This document shows positions 19,841-30,982 of a DNA stretch of 64,000 bases, in pieces. Every line of letters begins with the position of its first letter. Within the stretch, counting starts at the first letter, position 1. Origin of the DNA: Vibrio tasmaniensis 1F-187 (GTDB lineage: Bacteria; Pseudomonadota; Gammaproteobacteria; Enterobacterales; Vibrionaceae); assembly GCF_000272405.2 (NCBI RefSeq), contig NZ_AJZM02000150.1, positions 1 to 64,000 on the forward strand, written 5' to 3'. The position numbers were made by a program, and so were the translations under genes. Below the pieces are notes generated by a model, which ran no database searches, was not told the origin of the DNA, and saw only the letters and a program-made list of their open reading frames with translations.

Positions 19841-20731
19841 ATGATTAATCCACTTTGGCTCAATACATTTAAGACTCTGGTTGAAGTTGGTCATTTCACC
19901 CAAACTGCAGAAAAGCTGTATATGACACAGCCTGGCGTTAGCCAACACATCAAAAAGCTTGAGCAAGCTTGTAACTGTGACTTGTTATCGAGAGAAAATA
20001 AGAGTTTCGAACTGACCGAACAAGGTCGGATTATGTATCGCTACGCTCTTAAACTGGAAAAAGACCAAGAAGATTTATTCGAATCTCTGAGTTTCGACAA
20101 TCCTTATTCTGGGCAATGTCATCTATCCTGTTCGGGTTCACTCTCTTTGCGTCTGTACCCCAAGCTTCTTGAACTGCAGCAGCAACATCAAGACCTGAGC
20201 ATCAACCTAGAAGCGGCACCGAACAAAAAGATATTGAACGACCTAATCCAAGGCACCACCGATATTGGAATCGTAAGACATTCACCCAATGACAGCTATT
20301 ATCAGAGCCAAGTTATTGGTAATGAGGCGCTGTGCTTAATCGTCCATCATAGTCTTGCTGACTTAGAGATTACCCCTGAAGCTCTGCACAATATCGGCCT
20401 CATAGCCCATCCAGACTCTGCTCATTACCTGTCTTTGTATTTTGACCTATGCGGAGATAAAGATTTAGCGAACATCAACATCAATGAGATCCCGAAGTCT
20501 GGCTACATTAATCAACTCCACCAAATTCTATTACCCGTATCAAAAGGGCTTGGGTTCACCGTGTTACCCGCAGGGGCTGTCGAAAACTTTCCAGACAAAG
20601 AGAAGTTGCATGTTGTGCCACCTAAAGTGAAGGTTGAAGAAACACTGTATTTGGTTCAGAAAAGAAATCGAAAACTGCCGCACAGATACAACACCCTTAT
20701 CGATCTAATCAAACAACACGTCAGTAATTAA
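19841..20731 (+). CDS. LysR-family transcriptional regulator
   Basis: A 296-residue regulator with an N-terminal winged helix-turn-helix (about 4-62, including FTQTAEKLYMTQPGVSQHIK) and a LysR substrate-binding domain (about 88-290). The ATG at 19841 has AAGG five bases upstream; a GTG two codons earlier overlaps that ribosome binding site and is less likely. It probably controls the divergent MFS transporter. The effector is not evident. Confidence 0.9.
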   Translation: MINPLWLNTFKTLVEVGHFTQTAEKLYMTQPGVSQHIKKLEQACNCDLLSRENKSFELTEQGRIMYRYALKLEKDQEDLFESLSFDNPYSGQCHLSCSGSLSLRLYPKLLELQQQHQDLSINLEAAPNKKILNDLIQGTTDIGIVRHSPNDSYYQSQVIGNEALCLIVHHSLADLEITPEALHNIGLIAHPDSAHYLSLYFDLCGDKDLANININEIPKSGYINQLHQILLPVSKGLGFTVLPAGAVENFPDKEKLHVVPPKVKVEETLYLVQKRNRKLPHRYNTLIDLIKQHVSN

Positions 20732-20750
20732 TCCGAGACACAGAAAGAAG

Positions 20751-20799
20751 TAAAGCCTTTAGCTAGTTCGTTATTTCGCAGCAAGAGCTAAAGGCTTTA
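20751..20799. terminator. Long inverted repeat between convergent genes
   Basis: Perfect 14-bp arms (TAAAGCCTTTAGCT at 20751-20764 and its complement at 20786-20799) around a 21-base loop, between the LysR gene and the convergent giant kinase. No T-run follows on either strand, so a terminator role is likely only by position. Confidence 0.45.
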
Positions 20800-20825
20800 A
20801 TGTTGGAGTGATGTTCAAAAGACAG

Positions 20826-23800
20826 CTACTCAGAAGCACTCAGAACCTCTTTGGCTCGTTCAAAGTCGTAATTATCTAACGCACTTTGGACATCTTTAAG
20901 AACTGCTGAATGTGGATACTGTGCCAGTAATTCAGTCACGTATTGGGTCGCATCGTTATCATAAGCATCCAACAGCGAATACAACTTAGCACGCTGCTCT
21001 TGAGTGATATTAGGCGAATTCGATGCATCAGCGCTTCTCACCTCAGTTTCTTGAGTACATGCCGTTTCAACACCTTGAGCACCAGAGCCATCAAAGCTGC
21101 TCTCTACCGTTTTGATCAATTCGATTAACCCAAGCTCAGCTTGTTTAAGATCCTGCTCATCACACGCCTTGTTATGCGCTTTGCTTTCAAGACCACCGAG
21201 TTGTTCAGCCAATTGCAACCCGCCAATAGAAGCCGCCATGCTTTTTAACGTATGTAGGTTCCGCTCTAACGTCACCCATTCATCTTGCACTAGGTTGTCG
21301 AAGGTATCCGACATAATGTCAGGCGCCCCTTGGCAGAATCTACCAAGCATCTTGTCTTGCAGCTTCACATCATGATGAGTCAGCTGACCGAACCTTGGCA
21401 ATGAGAAAACAGGGAGAACAATCAGAGTATCAGAGCTTAATGTCGGACTGTTAGAGCTGCTATTTTGCATCCTAACTAAAGGCGACTCTGATGACGCTTT
21501 ACCCTCAACCAAAACCTCTGGCACGATGTATTTCGTAATCAAAGCGGTGGCTTTATCGATGATAATGGGCTTATCCAAGAAGTCCGTGACTCCAGCCTCT
21601 CGCGCTCGCTGTTTCGCATCAGCAAACACATTGGCCGACATCGCAATAATTGGTACATCTTTATCAAACTCACGAATCAAACGTGTAGCTTCGAAACCAT
21701 CCATAATCGGCATTTGCAGGTCCATAAAGATCATCTCATATTCATTGCTTTGAGCTAACTCCAGTGCCTCTTTTCCATTCTCTGCCAAGTCGGCATTCAG
21801 ATTAGAGCGGGTGAAGAATGCCAAAGCTAAATCTTGATTTAACTCATTATCTTCAACTAGCAACACCCTTTGACCTTTGAACTCTATCTGGTAATCCAGT
21901 TGCAGCTCTTGGGCTTTAAACTCTGCCAATTTTTCAACGCTTGATCTTGGCAATGTTAGAACAAACGAAAACTCGCTGCCTTGCCCGAAAACACTCCCAA
22001 CACTAATTTGGCCACCCATTGCACGAACCAATTTCTGACTAATATTGAGTCCTAACCCTGTGCCACCGAATCGGCGCGTGGTTGTACTATCGGCTTGGCT
22101 AAATGCTTCAAAGAGCTTGTGTAGATTCTCATCAGAAATTCCTATGCCAGTATCGGCCACCATCACCTTCATAGTCAGACTGTTATCATCTGATTCAACA
22201 AGGGCTACAGTTAACGAGACACTACCAGTTTCCGTAAACTTAATCGCATTACCAACAAGGTTAAGTATTACTTGGAACAGCCTTAATGGATCGCCGCGCA
22301 GAGGAGTGTTTAACTCTAGATCTATCGACATAGACAAGTTAAGTTGCTTCTCATTCGCTTTGGGTTCCATCAACTCAATGACATCTTGGAATGTCGTCAC
22401 GGGATCAAATGGGATGCTATCAATGACAAGCTGTCCCGCCTCTATCTTAGAGAAGTCGAGGATGTCATTAATGATGCTTAACAGTGAATGCCCCGAACGG
22501 TGCACTTTCTCAATATAGTTTCGAGCAACAGGATTAGATATTTCGCCAATCGCCAGATAAGACAAACCAATAATAGCGTTCATTGGCGTTCTAATTTCAT
22601 GGCTCATATTGGCTAAGAATTCCGATTTAGCTTGGCTCGCCAAATCGGCCCTCTGTTTCTCTTCTTCTAATTGCTCATTAAGGCGCTTCATTTCTGAAAT
22701 ATCGAATGCCCAAAATAGCGTGGCTATCTCGCCATCTAGCTCAAACAAATAATAGCTGACGAGCGCAACGAAACGGGTTCCATCAGATTTTCTAAGCACC
22801 AACTCCCGGTTTACTACCTTGCCATTGAGCATTAGCTCCTTATGTACATCATCCCGAACGGATAAAGAGTCATGAATAGAAGCTACATCGATAGAATCAA
22901 GATCAAGACCTTCAACCCCAAACAGCCGTTTCGCAGTATCGTTGGCATAACGAACTTTCTCTTCAAACACAACACTCGCGGCGATAGGAGAGCTGTTAAG
23001 CATATTGTAGAGCTGCTCCTGAGCCTTCTTAAGCGCCTCTGTTGCATCATTGGCAATGCTTATTTGTTTCGAGAGTTTTCGATTCCAGAAAACGATAAGT
23101 AAAACGATCACCAAAGCAAAACCTGAAATGGTATAAACCAATTCATAGTCGACTCTTTCTATCGCTTTTGGCGCTGCCCACTTCGCCGATATCTTTTGAC
23201 GTTCTTCAGCAGAAATGCTCTCAATCGCCTTATTCACAATGGAATAAAGCAAAGGTTCAGACTTAATGACGTGTAAGGTGGGTGAAAGGAAAAAATCAAG
23301 TCGTCCGATAATTCCGACCTCACGATGACCAAATGAATCAATGAGGTAGTTTAGGACTTCGACAGTATCGATCATGCCATCTAGGGTTTCATCATCCAGT
23401 CGGTTAAGCCCATCTTCAGTGGATTCTACTTTCACCCATTCAATATTTGGGTATTTCCCGACAATCGCATCGGTATTTGCTGCGTTCTTCAAGATACCGA
23501 TTTTCCATCCTTCAGCTTCCTCAAGCACCAAGCTACTTATGTCTCGTCTCGATGCAATAGCTAAACGGCTTGAAAACAGGCTCTTGACTGCTTTGACGTT
23601 GTCTCCTAACGAACGGTTCTCTTGTGCTGCGGAGACCAGTTCTACTTCATGATGATCAACCAAGCTTCGGGTCTCAGACCAACTTGCAACGTCTACATGG
23701 TTGATACTTAACCCTGTTTTCTGCTCAATGAGCGTTAGGTAATCGTCAATCATACCGATGTATTCACCGATATTGGATACCGCCTCATAAGGCAACGAAT

Positions 23801-25796
23801 TTGGATCGATACCTATCCGAACATCCGGATTGTCTTTGATCCACTTCCTCTCTTTTTGGCTTAGATTTAAGATCTCTCCAGTCAAATTACTCGCTTGATA
23901 AACATCCGCAATATAGCGTTTCGCCGCATCTCCGAATGAACTAAATTGTTCGACTGATGGAAAATAAACATGGTTCCGCTCTAACGACTGAACATCAAAG
24001 TAGAAAGTCATCGAACCAGAATTGGTGCTCCCTCCTTTGGTTCGATAATTTGCGACCTTGGTGACTGATGAAAAGTGAGAGGTGTTTTTCTTCTCTCCAT
24101 ATTCATCAACTAGGTTACCGATGTACCAAGATTTGATTGGACGATTACTATTATCCGCCTGTGCAGTGATCACCTGAAATGAACTGTCCGTATCGAAAAT
24201 TTCAAAAACTTCGGTTAACTCTTCAAAGCGGTCATTGACGATAAAATACGCGGATATTTGCGCTATGATATTCGCCTTTTTAAGCACTTGGCTTAGATCA
24301 TTCTGAACCTGCATCTCGATAATTTGGCTTAAACCGTCATCGGCCTGTTTAAGGTTGTTAATCGCGGCATTGAAGCTGTCTCTGATTTCCTCACTCTTAA
24401 AGTCAACATAGATCGGATACTCAACTTTATACTCGTCATGTAACGTTAGCTCTGCCATTTCAATAAAACGAGTATTGGTGATAAACCACTCCAGAACCCT
24501 TCGTTCAACCATTAACAGGTCAACATTTTGAGCCCTCAATTGTGAGAATGCCGATTCAAGACCTTCGTAATCTTCGACACGACCAATGTCTAACTTACCC
24601 TTCAGTACTTCAACAGAATTTTTAATTGGTGAGGTCTCGTCGAACAATAACGCCCCTAGTGATAGGTCGTTCTGAGATTCAAGTTTGAGCTTGCGGCGAG
24701 TCAGTGAAACAGGAACAAACTCAACATTAAGAACTTTATCACTTAGGAAATGAGCATTAGGATCATCAAACTGAACGCCAGAAACAAAGGCAATAGAATT
24801 ATTGTTGTCGATGGCCTTTCTAGCGGCACTAGGAGGAAGAGTGACAACGTCACCCAATTTATACCCCATATCATTAAGAGCACGTTGAATAATGTCGTGT
24901 TCTAGCCCGACCGCGGTGCTGTCTGGATACATATACGGAGGGTTACCAAAGCCAAATACGCCTTTTAGTGGCACTCGATAAGGAGAGGTATCTAGCCACT
25001 TTGATAAAATCTGGTTCTTATTTGCAACGTCAAAAGTTTCAATTTGTTTGTTGATTAGCGTCAGTAGCTCTGGTTCGTCATTTCGAATCACCATCGACGC
25101 TTCTAACTTTTTCCAATGCTCCAAAACATAGTTGACCGCTAGATCATGAACGCCAATCTTTTTCGCAAGATCCATAGTGGTGATAGGTTCACCGACCATG
25201 CCTTCAACATCACCAGACCCTAACGCACGCACCGCATCAATAACATTCTCAAAATCGACTCTTTCGATAGAGCTCAACCTCACTCCTGCACGCTCCAAGT
25301 CTATGTTTTCATTTACCATCGCAATGCGGCGTTTATTATTTTGATCTAGATTTCCATCGAGTTTTTTGTCGATAGGGACTATCACAGCCACCTGATAAGG
25401 AATATAGGGATCACTTGCAAGAAAACGTCCACCTTCACTTGGGTCGAACTGTTGGAATGGGAACACGTCGCCTCGCCCATCGACTAACGCCGCTTTGGCC
25501 TCGACGCGCGAGTTAACTGTGATAAACCGAACATGGACACCAAAACGCTGTTCAAGATCCAATGTCCAATCTTTGATGATCCCAGAAACCAGCCCGTCGT
25601 CATCGATGAATGAGTACGGGTAATGGTCGGAAAGAGCAATAAATGTGATGGTCGGTTGGTTTTCCAACCACTGGCTTAACTTAGCATCGGTCACTTCAGC
25701 CGCGTTTACACTGCGAATGACTAGTGACCACACCAATAAGCCAATGATAAGAGATAATACAAAACGATTTAGTGACAACATCAAGCCATCACTCAT
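20826..25796 (-). CDS. Unorthodox hybrid sensor kinase with three periplasmic SBP modules (BvgS/EvgS type)
   Basis: A 1656-residue inner-membrane kinase. After a signal/membrane segment there are three bacterial-SBP-3-like sensor modules: one starting near [18 protein letters not shown], a second near [15 protein letters not shown], and a third near [17 protein letters not shown] helical insert with a possible PDC-like segment lies between the second and third. Then follow a membrane helix ([18 protein letters not shown]), PAS, HisKA with H1066 ([10 protein letters not shown]), HATPase, a receiver with D1359 ([11 protein letters not shown]) and an Hpt domain with H1515 ([11 protein letters not shown]). 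The start at 25796 overlaps the upstream HD-GYP stop by 8 bases (ATGAGTGA), so translation is coupled; the frame extends further but inside the HD-GYP gene. The ligand is probably amino acid-like, from the SBP family. Confidence 0.9.
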   Translation of the reverse strand: MSDGLMLSLNRFVLSLIIGLLVWSLVIRSVNAAEVTDAKLSQWLENQPTITFIALSDHYPYSFIDDDGLVSGIIKDWTLDLEQRFGVHVRFITVNSRVEAKAALVDGRGDVFPFQQFDPSEGGRFLASDPYIPYQVAVIVPIDKKLDGNLDQNNKRRIAMVNENIDLERAGVRLSSIERVDFENVIDAVRALGSGDVEGMVGEPITTMDLAKKIGVHDLAVNYVLEHWKKLEASMVIRNDEPELLTLINKQIETFDVANKNQILSKWLDTSPYRVPLKGVFGFGNPPYMYPDSTAVGLEHDIIQRALNDMGYKLGDVVTLPPSAARKAIDNNNSIAFVSGVQFDDPNAHFLSDKVLNVEFVPVSLTRRKLKLESQNDLSLGALLFDETSPIKNSVEVLKGKLDIGRVEDYEGLESAFSQLRAQNVDLLMVERRVLEWFITNTRFIEMAELTLHDEYKVEYPIYVDFKSEEIRDSFNAAINNLKQADDGLSQIIEMQVQNDLSQVLKKANIIAQISAYFIVNDRFEELTEVFEIFDTDSSFQVITAQADNSNRPIKSWYIGNLVDEYGEKKNTSHFSSVTKVANYRTKGGSTNSGSMTFYFDVQSLERNHVYFPSVEQFSSFGDAAKRYIADVYQASNLTGEILNLSQKERKWIKDNPDVRIGIDPNSLPYEAVSNIGEYIGMIDDYLTLIEQKTGLSINHVDVASWSETRSLVDHHEVELVSAAQENRSLGDNVKAVKSLFSSRLAIASRRDISSLVLEEAEGWKIGILKNAANTDAIVGKYPNIEWVKVESTEDGLNRLDDETLDGMIDTVEVLNYLIDSFGHREVGIIGRLDFFLSPTLHVIKSEPLLYSIVNKAIESISAEERQKISAKWAAPKAIERVDYELVYTISGFALVIVLLIVFWNRKLSKQISIANDATEALKKAQEQLYNMLNSSPIAASVVFEEKVRYANDTAKRLFGVEGLDLDSIDVASIHDSLSVRDDVHKELMLNGKVVNRELVLRKSDGTRFVALVSYYLFELDGEIATLFWAFDISEMKRLNEQLEEEKQRADLASQAKSEFLANMSHEIRTPMNAIIGLSYLAIGEISNPVARNYIEKVHRSGHSLLSIINDILDFSKIEAGQLVIDSIPFDPVTTFQDVIELMEPKANEKQLNLSMSIDLELNTPLRGDPLRLFQVILNLVGNAIKFTETGSVSLTVALVESDDNSLTMKVMVADTGIGISDENLHKLFEAFSQADSTTTRRFGGTGLGLNISQKLVRAMGGQISVGSVFGQGSEFSFVLTLPRSSVEKLAEFKAQELQLDYQIEFKGQRVLLVEDNELNQDLALAFFTRSNLNADLAENGKEALELAQSNEYEMIFMDLQMPIMDGFEATRLIREFDKDVPIIAMSANVFADAKQRAREAGVTDFLDKPIIIDKATALITKYIVPEVLVEGKASSESPLVRMQNSSSNSPTLSSDTLIVLPVFSLPRFGQLTHHDVKLQDKMLGRFCQGAPDIMSDTFDNLVQDEWVTLERNLHTLKSMAASIGGLQLAEQLGGLESKAHNKACDEQDLKQAELGLIELIKTVESSFDGSGAQGVETACTQETEVRSADASNSPNITQEQRAKLYSLLDAYDNDATQYVTELLAQYPHSAVLKDVQSALDNYDFERAKEVLSASE

Positions 25797-26814
25797 CGCT
25801 AAACTTCTCTTTAATCGCAAGAATCTCGGGCAACTTAAGAAAGAACAGATCAACGATAGTTGGATCAAAATGTTTGCCTTTCTGTTCTTCAAACAAGCTC
25901 AGTGCCTCATCGACACTCCAAGCCTTCTTATAAGGACGCTCTGCTGTCAAGGCATCAAACACATCAGCCACCGCAGCGATTCTTCCTACCAAAGGAATTT
26001 CTTCACCCGCGATCTGGTTTGGGTAACCGCTGCCATCCCATTTCTCATGATGATATTGCGCCACCTGAATCGCCATACGCATCAGTTTGGAATCACTCTG
26101 CCTACCAAGAATTTCAACACCGTACTCGACGTGTTTCTGCATGGTACTCCACTCACCGGCATCCAACTTACCAGGCTTTAGCAGCACACTATCGGGAATG
26201 CCAATCTTGCCAATATCATGCATTGGTGCTGCATCACGCAACGTCTCGGTATCTTCGTCAGTCATTCCCAAGGCTTTAGCTAGCACTTCACAGTAGTGAC
26301 TCATACGCTTAACGTGCATGCCTGTTTCATTGTCTTTAAATTCAGCAGCTCTACCCAGTATGTTCAGTGTTTCTAGCTTACCGAGATTGATCTCTTGAGT
26401 TTTCTCTTTTACCTGACTAAACAACGCGCGTTGTTGGTCATAAAGTGCGATATGCGTTTTCACACGCTGGAGTGCAATAGCAGGGGTTATCGGTTTGGTT
26501 AGGTAATCTACAGCCCCCAAGGAGAGCCCTTTTACTTCGGCTTCAGGTCCAATTTTGGCAGTAACGAAGATAATGGGGATATGCGCGGTGTTGGGCTGTT
26601 CTTTGAGCTGTCTGCAAACTTCATAACCGTCAATATCAGGCATCATGATATCGAGGAGAATGAGGTCTGGCTGAGGCACCATCTTGGCTATCTTGATGCC
26701 AATGGTACCGTTAATTGCTACTTTGACTTGATAGGTATCTTTAAGTATTGCAGTCAACACATCCAAATTGCTTGGGGTGTCACCTACGACTAACACTATG
26801 GGTTTACGACTCAT
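25789..26814 (-). CDS. HD-GYP response regulator, cyclic-di-GMP phosphodiesterase (RpfG type)
   Basis: A 341-residue cytoplasmic protein with a receiver (1 to about 120, phospho-acceptor D55 in LILLDIMMPDIDG) and an HD-GYP domain: H199-D200 in MHDIGKIG and HHEKWDGSGYP at 255-265. All expected metal-ligand motifs and the GYP loop are present, so it should hydrolyse cyclic di-GMP. The acidic pocket of the receiver is slightly unusual (VGD instead of VDD at 10-12). It is cotranscribed with, and translationally coupled to, the giant hybrid kinase downstream, which is its likely phosphodonor. Confidence 0.93.
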   Translation of the reverse strand: MSRKPIVLVVGDTPSNLDVLTAILKDTYQVKVAINGTIGIKIAKMVPQPDLILLDIMMPDIDGYEVCRQLKEQPNTAHIPIIFVTAKIGPEAEVKGLSLGAVDYLTKPITPAIALQRVKTHIALYDQQRALFSQVKEKTQEINLGKLETLNILGRAAEFKDNETGMHVKRMSHYCEVLAKALGMTDEDTETLRDAAPMHDIGKIGIPDSVLLKPGKLDAGEWSTMQKHVEYGVEILGRQSDSKLMRMAIQVAQYHHEKWDGSGYPNQIAGEEIPLVGRIAAVADVFDALTAERPYKKAWSVDEALSLFEEQKGKHFDPTIVDLFFLKLPEILAIKEKFSDE

Positions 26815-27060
26815 TGATACCTCGTATAAAAATCAAACAGTTATAAATATAGTGTAGAACGATTTTTAGAGGTTAATCAGAAAAAATAGCAATTGTTTAT
26901 TGAAAATGAAGAGTAGATCTTCGAGTGACATCAAACCAACGTTTGTCGAAGTATGACCAGTCAATATTACGTCGATTAAGTCATTATAATACAAAGGAAA
27001 TTATACAGATTACTTTTGAATCCAGACCTTTTATTAACAAAATACAAACTGGCAAAAACA
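26815..27060. other. Intergenic region upstream of the HD-GYP/kinase operon
   Basis: An AT-rich region that should hold the promoter of the HD-GYP/kinase operon (minus strand). No clear operator or small gene is visible. Together with the vctC terminator and 3' region it makes a gene-free stretch of just over 300 bases. Confidence 0.5.
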
Positions 27061-27089
27061 AAAAGAGCTCCTCACTCGGGAGCTCTTTT
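27061..27089 (-). terminator. Terminator of the siderophore uptake operon
   Basis: A GAGCTCC/GGGAGCTC stem flanked by A- and T-tracts, 45 bases after the vctC stop. On the minus strand it ends in TTTTTGTTTTTG. Confidence 0.85.
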
Positions 27090-27133
27090 CACTTAAGTCA
27101 TTAGAGAATCAAATAGCCTAGCGAACCCGCAAC

Positions 27134-27898
27134 CTAACGACCTGAATAATACATACAGATTCGAACACCATCGAACTCACGAATCTCAAATGGGATCTCG
27201 TAAATCGACTCCATCACTGACTTTTCAACCACTTCAGAGACCTTGCCCGACTTAACCACTTGGCCCCTCTTCATCGCGACAATGTTATCTGAGTAACAAG
27301 AAGCAAAGTTGATGTCGTGAATCACAATAACCACCGCCTTATTAAACTCATGCGCTAGACGACGTAGCGTCTGCATGATTTCTACAGAGTGTTTAATATC
27401 TAGGTTGTTTAGTGGCTCATCCAAGAAGACATAGTCGGTATCTTGCGCCACTACCATTGCAATAAACGCCATTTGACGCTGACCGCCACTGAGCTCATCT
27501 AAGTATTTGTTTTGAATATCGGTAATGCCAAGGTGCTCTAGTGCCGTATCGACGATCTTATGATCTTCGTCTTTCAAGCGACCTTGAGAATGTGGGAAAC
27601 GCCCAAAACAGACCAACTCACGAATCGTAAATCGCATATTGATGTTGTTTGATTGTCTTAACACAGCAAGGTGCTTCGCAAGCTCTTTGGTATCCCATTC
27701 AGCCAGTAATTTATCGCCAATAACGACCTCGCCCGCATCACTTTCGGTTAAGCGACTCGCCATAGAAAGCAGCGTACTTTTACCCGCACCATTTGGGCCA
27801 ATAATAGAAGTCACTTCCCCTTTCGGGAACATAGCACTGGCATCATCAACCACGAGTGACTTGCCATACTTCTTAGTTAAACCTGTTAATTTAATCAC
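27134..27898 (-). CDS. vctC: Siderophore ABC transporter ATPase (VctC-like)
   Basis: A 254-residue ABC ATPase of the FecE/FepC group with Walker A GPNGAGKST, signature LSGGQRQ, Walker B YVFLDEP and the H-loop VIHDINFA. It should energise import of a ferric siderophore through the two preceding permeases. It is the last gene of a four-gene minus-strand operon (binding protein, two permeases, ATPase), the order of V. cholerae vctPDGC for catechol siderophores; FatBCD- and PvuBCDE-type systems are close alternatives. It is spaced 12 bases from vctG and followed by a terminator. Confidence 0.82.
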   Translation of the reverse strand: MIKLTGLTKKYGKSLVVDDASAMFPKGEVTSIIGPNGAGKSTLLSMASRLTESDAGEVVIGDKLLAEWDTKELAKHLAVLRQSNNINMRFTIRELVCFGRFPHSQGRLKDEDHKIVDTALEHLGITDIQNKYLDELSGGQRQMAFIAMVVAQDTDYVFLDEPLNNLDIKHSVEIMQTLRRLAHEFNKAVVIVIHDINFASCYSDNIVAMKRGQVVKSGKVSEVVEKSVMESIYEIPFEIREFDGVRICMYYSGR

Positions 27899-27910
27899 TA
27901 CTTACTACCT

Positions 27911-28861
27911 TTACTGAATTCTGGTACGTAACAACAAGAACATAAAATACAAACCACCGACCAAGTTAATGATCACGCTTACTGTGGTTTCAAACGCCAT
28001 TACTTTTTCGATAAACCATTGGCCTGAAACCAATAGAACGACCGCTAACAAACTGCTCGCGATGATAAGCACACGATGTTGATAAGATTTGAATATCTGA
28101 CGAGCTAAGCTCACGGTGATTAAACCAAAGAACAACACAGGGCCAACCAAAGCAGTCGATACCGCGACCATCACTGACACAATCACCAAAGTAATCTGAG
28201 TCAGTCGCTTGGTGTTCACACCCAAGCTTGTTGCGTTATCAATACCAAGCCAAAGCACATCAAGCTTAGGCGCTAACAACCACAGGCCAAGCAAGCTCAA
28301 ACCTAATGGAATAAGGCTGAGGTAAACCAGTTCGCCTTTCACGTTATTGAAGCTTGCGAACATCACATTCTGCAGCACGGCAAACTCGTTCGGGTCAATT
28401 AACATCGCAAGGAAGTTAGCCAAGCTTGAGAATACGCTGCCGCACACAATACCAATCAACAACAGTGTAAATACGTTGTTTCGCTTGCTCTTGAAGTAAA
28501 AATGGAACAGCGCAAACGAGAACAAGATCATCACAGTCACAGACAATGAAAAGTTTACGATTGAATCAATCACCCAGAAACTGGTACTGCCAAACACAAA
28601 CAGAAGCACCGTTTGAACCAGCATATACAGACTGTCAAAGCCCAAGATGGATGGGGTTAGAATTCGATTATTAGTAATGGTTTGGAACACCAATGACGAT
28701 GCAGAGATCGCCACCGCCGCCAACACAATCGACAGCAGTTTTGGTAGTCGCAAAGATAAGAAGAACTCGTAGTTATCCCACGCAAGTCCTTGCCCCACAA
28801 ATACTGCCGCCATCCCCAAAGACGCGATAGCCAGAATCGCAATTTTTACTGAATCACGCAT
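27911..28861 (-). CDS. vctG: Siderophore ABC transporter permease (VctG-like)
   Basis: A 316-residue inner-membrane permease of the FecCD/BtuC family with 8-10 helices. The conserved GFDSLYML and LGIDNATSLGVNTKRL stretches are visible, the second being the cytoplasmic loop that contacts the ATPase. It starts inside the end of the preceding permease (8-base ATGCGTGA overlap), so the two are translationally coupled and should form a heterodimeric channel. Confidence 0.82.
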   Translation of the reverse strand: MRDSVKIAILAIASLGMAAVFVGQGLAWDNYEFFLSLRLPKLLSIVLAAVAISASSLVFQTITNNRILTPSILGFDSLYMLVQTVLLFVFGSTSFWVIDSIVNFSLSVTVMILFSFALFHFYFKSKRNNVFTLLLIGIVCGSVFSSLANFLAMLIDPNEFAVLQNVMFASFNNVKGELVYLSLIPLGLSLLGLWLLAPKLDVLWLGIDNATSLGVNTKRLTQITLVIVSVMVAVSTALVGPVLFFGLITVSLARQIFKSYQHRVLIIASSLLAVVLLVSGQWFIEKVMAFETTVSVIINLVGGLYFMFLLLRTRIQ

Positions 28862-29807
28862 TCGACTTGTCTCTCATGATTAGGTAGATAAAAATCAAGC
28901 CACCAAAGATGCTGATTACCATCGAGATTGGTATCTCATAAGGGAAGATGACGATTCGAGCTAACAAGTCACAAACCAATACCAAGATCACGCCCCAATA
29001 GGCTGTCCAAGGCAGAATCTTCTTCATGTTATCGCCCATCATCAGCGACACGATATTCGGCACGATAAGGCCAAGGAATGGGATAACACCGACGATCATC
29101 ACTACAGAAGAGGCGCAGATAGCAACCAATGCCACACCAATGAAGACGATCTTCTGATAATTGAGGCCAATGTTTTTTGCGAAGCTTTCACCAATACTTG
29201 CCGCACTGAACTGACTCGCAAAGTAATAAGCCAACACACATGCAGGAACCGCGAGGTAAAGGATTTCATAGCTGCCTTGCAATACACTCGCAAAGTTCGC
29301 CATCGTCCAAGCTGACATGGTTTGTACTAAATCGTATTTGTAAGCGATAAAGGTTGTTAGAGAGGAAATAACGTTGCCATACATGATGCCAATCAAAGGT
29401 ACCAACACCGCATTCTTGAACTTCAAGTGTTGTAGAAAGCGGACCAATAGCATGGTGCCTAACACCGCAAACGCAAAGATAAAGCCTAAGTAGCTCCATT
29501 GAGCGGCATTACCCAGCACCAGAATACCGACGATGTACCCCAACATGGCGCAATCAATGGTGCCCATCGTAGAAGGTGCAGCAAACTTATTCTGAACAAT
29601 CTGTTGCATTATCAAGCCAGCAACACTCAAGCCAGCACCGGCAAGCACAATCGCGAACAGTCGAGGGATCCGACTAACAACATAAATAGAGTTGGCGTGT
29701 TGGTTGCCATTGAAAAAATCGCTAAAACTGATCTCAGCGACTCCAATCATTAATGACGCAACGCATAACACAACAAGAAATACAGCAGCTGCAATGGGTT
29801 TTAACAT
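28854..29807 (-). CDS. vctD: Siderophore ABC transporter permease (VctD-like)
   Basis: A 317-residue FecCD-family permease with the GLIMQQIVQNKFAAPSTMG segment typical of the family, and a coupling-helix region SIGESFAKNIGLNYQK. It forms the channel with vctG. It begins 42 bases downstream of a strong hairpin that separates it from vctP, so its expression is probably lower than that of the binding protein. Confidence 0.82.
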   Translation of the reverse strand: MLKPIAAAVFLVVLCVASLMIGVAEISFSDFFNGNQHANSIYVVSRIPRLFAIVLAGAGLSVAGLIMQQIVQNKFAAPSTMGTIDCAMLGYIVGILVLGNAAQWSYLGFIFAFAVLGTMLLVRFLQHLKFKNAVLVPLIGIMYGNVISSLTTFIAYKYDLVQTMSAWTMANFASVLQGSYEILYLAVPACVLAYYFASQFSAASIGESFAKNIGLNYQKIVFIGVALVAICASSVVMIVGVIPFLGLIVPNIVSLMMGDNMKKILPWTAYWGVILVLVCDLLARIVIFPYEIPISMVISIFGGLIFIYLIMRDKSNA

Positions 29808-29848
29808 AGAAGTAATACTAAAGGTAGGATCGGGGAGACCGTATAAAA

Positions 29849-29886
29849 AAGTGAAAAAGGGCTTATAAGAACACTCTTATAAGCCC
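29849..29886 (-). terminator. Internal terminator/attenuator between vctP and vctD
   Basis: A perfect 12-bp stem GGGCTTATAAGA/TCTTATAAGCCC (29859-29870 with 29875-29886) with a 4-base loop. On the minus strand it is followed by a TTTTTC tract. It lies just after the vctP stop and upstream of the vctD start. Confidence 0.8.
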
Positions 29887-29906
29887 GAGAATCTGATGAC
29901 TAGTAA

Positions 29907-30839
29907 CTATTGAATCGTACGTTCAATGTCGCCAAGCATTCTGTGAATCGCTGTTACGCCGCCACCTACCAGATACCAAGCACTTGAATCAAGGTAAACG
30001 ATGTTGCCTTGCTGCGCTGCAGGTGTTGCTGCAACCAGTGGGTTGTCAAACAGCTGTTGTGCGCGCCCTTCTGACTTACCGATCGCTTTTTCGCGGTCAA
30101 GCACGTAAAGCACTTCAGGTTTTGCGTCAGCAATATATTCAAACGAGATTAGATTGCCGTGATTCCCTTTAATCGGAGCCACTGTCGCACTCTTTGACTC
30201 CACAAAGCCAAAGTCATCAAAGATGATTGAGAAGCGACTGCCCTTATTGAACATCGCAATGTTGTTGCCGTTGTTCATTAGCATCATTGCTGACGTTTCG
30301 TCAGACGCGACTTTGTCGTTAACCGCCGTGATAGACGCTTGAGTCTCTTTAATGAGCGCTTCTACTTTAGCTTGCTTACCGAAGAGCTTGCCTAGCGCGC
30401 GCCAGTTTTGCTGAGCATCAGCCCAGTATTTGTCACCTTCAATAGAGAACATGATGGTCGGAGCTATTTTTGCTAGTTGATCGTAAACCTTAAGCATACG
30501 GTTTTCGGCAATGATGATGTCAGGCTTCAGCATGTAGATAGCTTCAAAATCAGGTTCACTCAATGAGCCCGTATTTGCCGTCGTATCTTTGTACGAAGCT
30601 AGATAGTCAGGCATTAGGCTGTGAGGCGCGCCAACTGGCTGTATACCAATCTGATCAAGCACATCTAAGCTACCAAAGCCAAGTACTACAACGCGCTGTG
30701 GTACTTCGGTAAACTGCACCGTGCCCTTTACGTGTTCAATAGTGATTGTTTCCGCTTGAGCGGTCATTATCAATGATGATGCAAGAGCGATAGCAAGCCC
30801 ACCCAATAACTGACGAACTGAATTGATTGTTTTCTTCAT
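29907..30839 (-). CDS. vctP: Periplasmic ferric-siderophore-binding protein (VctP-like)
   Basis: A 310-residue exported binding protein of the type III (FhuD/CeuE/YclQ) class. It has a signal peptide ending around TAQAET, the RVVVLGFGSLDVLDQIG segment at the first lobe and KPDIIIAENRM typical of the family. It should bind a ferric catechol siderophore and hand it to the VctDG permease. I chose ATG 30839 (MKKTINSV): it has AAGGAAG upstream and gives a proper signal peptide, while the frame extends 11 codons further without one. A Fur box lies upstream. No TonB-dependent receptor gene is in the window. Confidence 0.85.
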   Translation of the reverse strand: MKKTINSVRQLLGGLAIALASSLIMTAQAETITIEHVKGTVQFTEVPQRVVVLGFGSLDVLDQIGIQPVGAPHSLMPDYLASYKDTTANTGSLSEPDFEAIYMLKPDIIIAENRMLKVYDQLAKIAPTIMFSIEGDKYWADAQQNWRALGKLFGKQAKVEALIKETQASITAVNDKVASDETSAMMLMNNGNNIAMFNKGSRFSIIFDDFGFVESKSATVAPIKGNHGNLISFEYIADAKPEVLYVLDREKAIGKSEGRAQQLFDNPLVAATPAAQQGNIVYLDSSAWYLVGGGVTAIHRMLGDIERTIQ

Positions 30840-30982
30840 GTGTCTTCCTTTGCCAAGGATACAAACCACCACTCATGACAATAAAAGTCACATTACTCAT
30901 AGATGAGCATGGGGCGTACACAACGGCTAAATAACGATAATTTAAAGTCTGTCATTGCTTTGACAACAAACTTGTAACGCAA

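Noticed and set aside
25645..26296. Several plus-strand frames across the HD-GYP/kinase junction
   Set aside because: They mirror the minus-strand coding region, have odd composition (His/Ser/Pro-rich) and no ribosome binding site.
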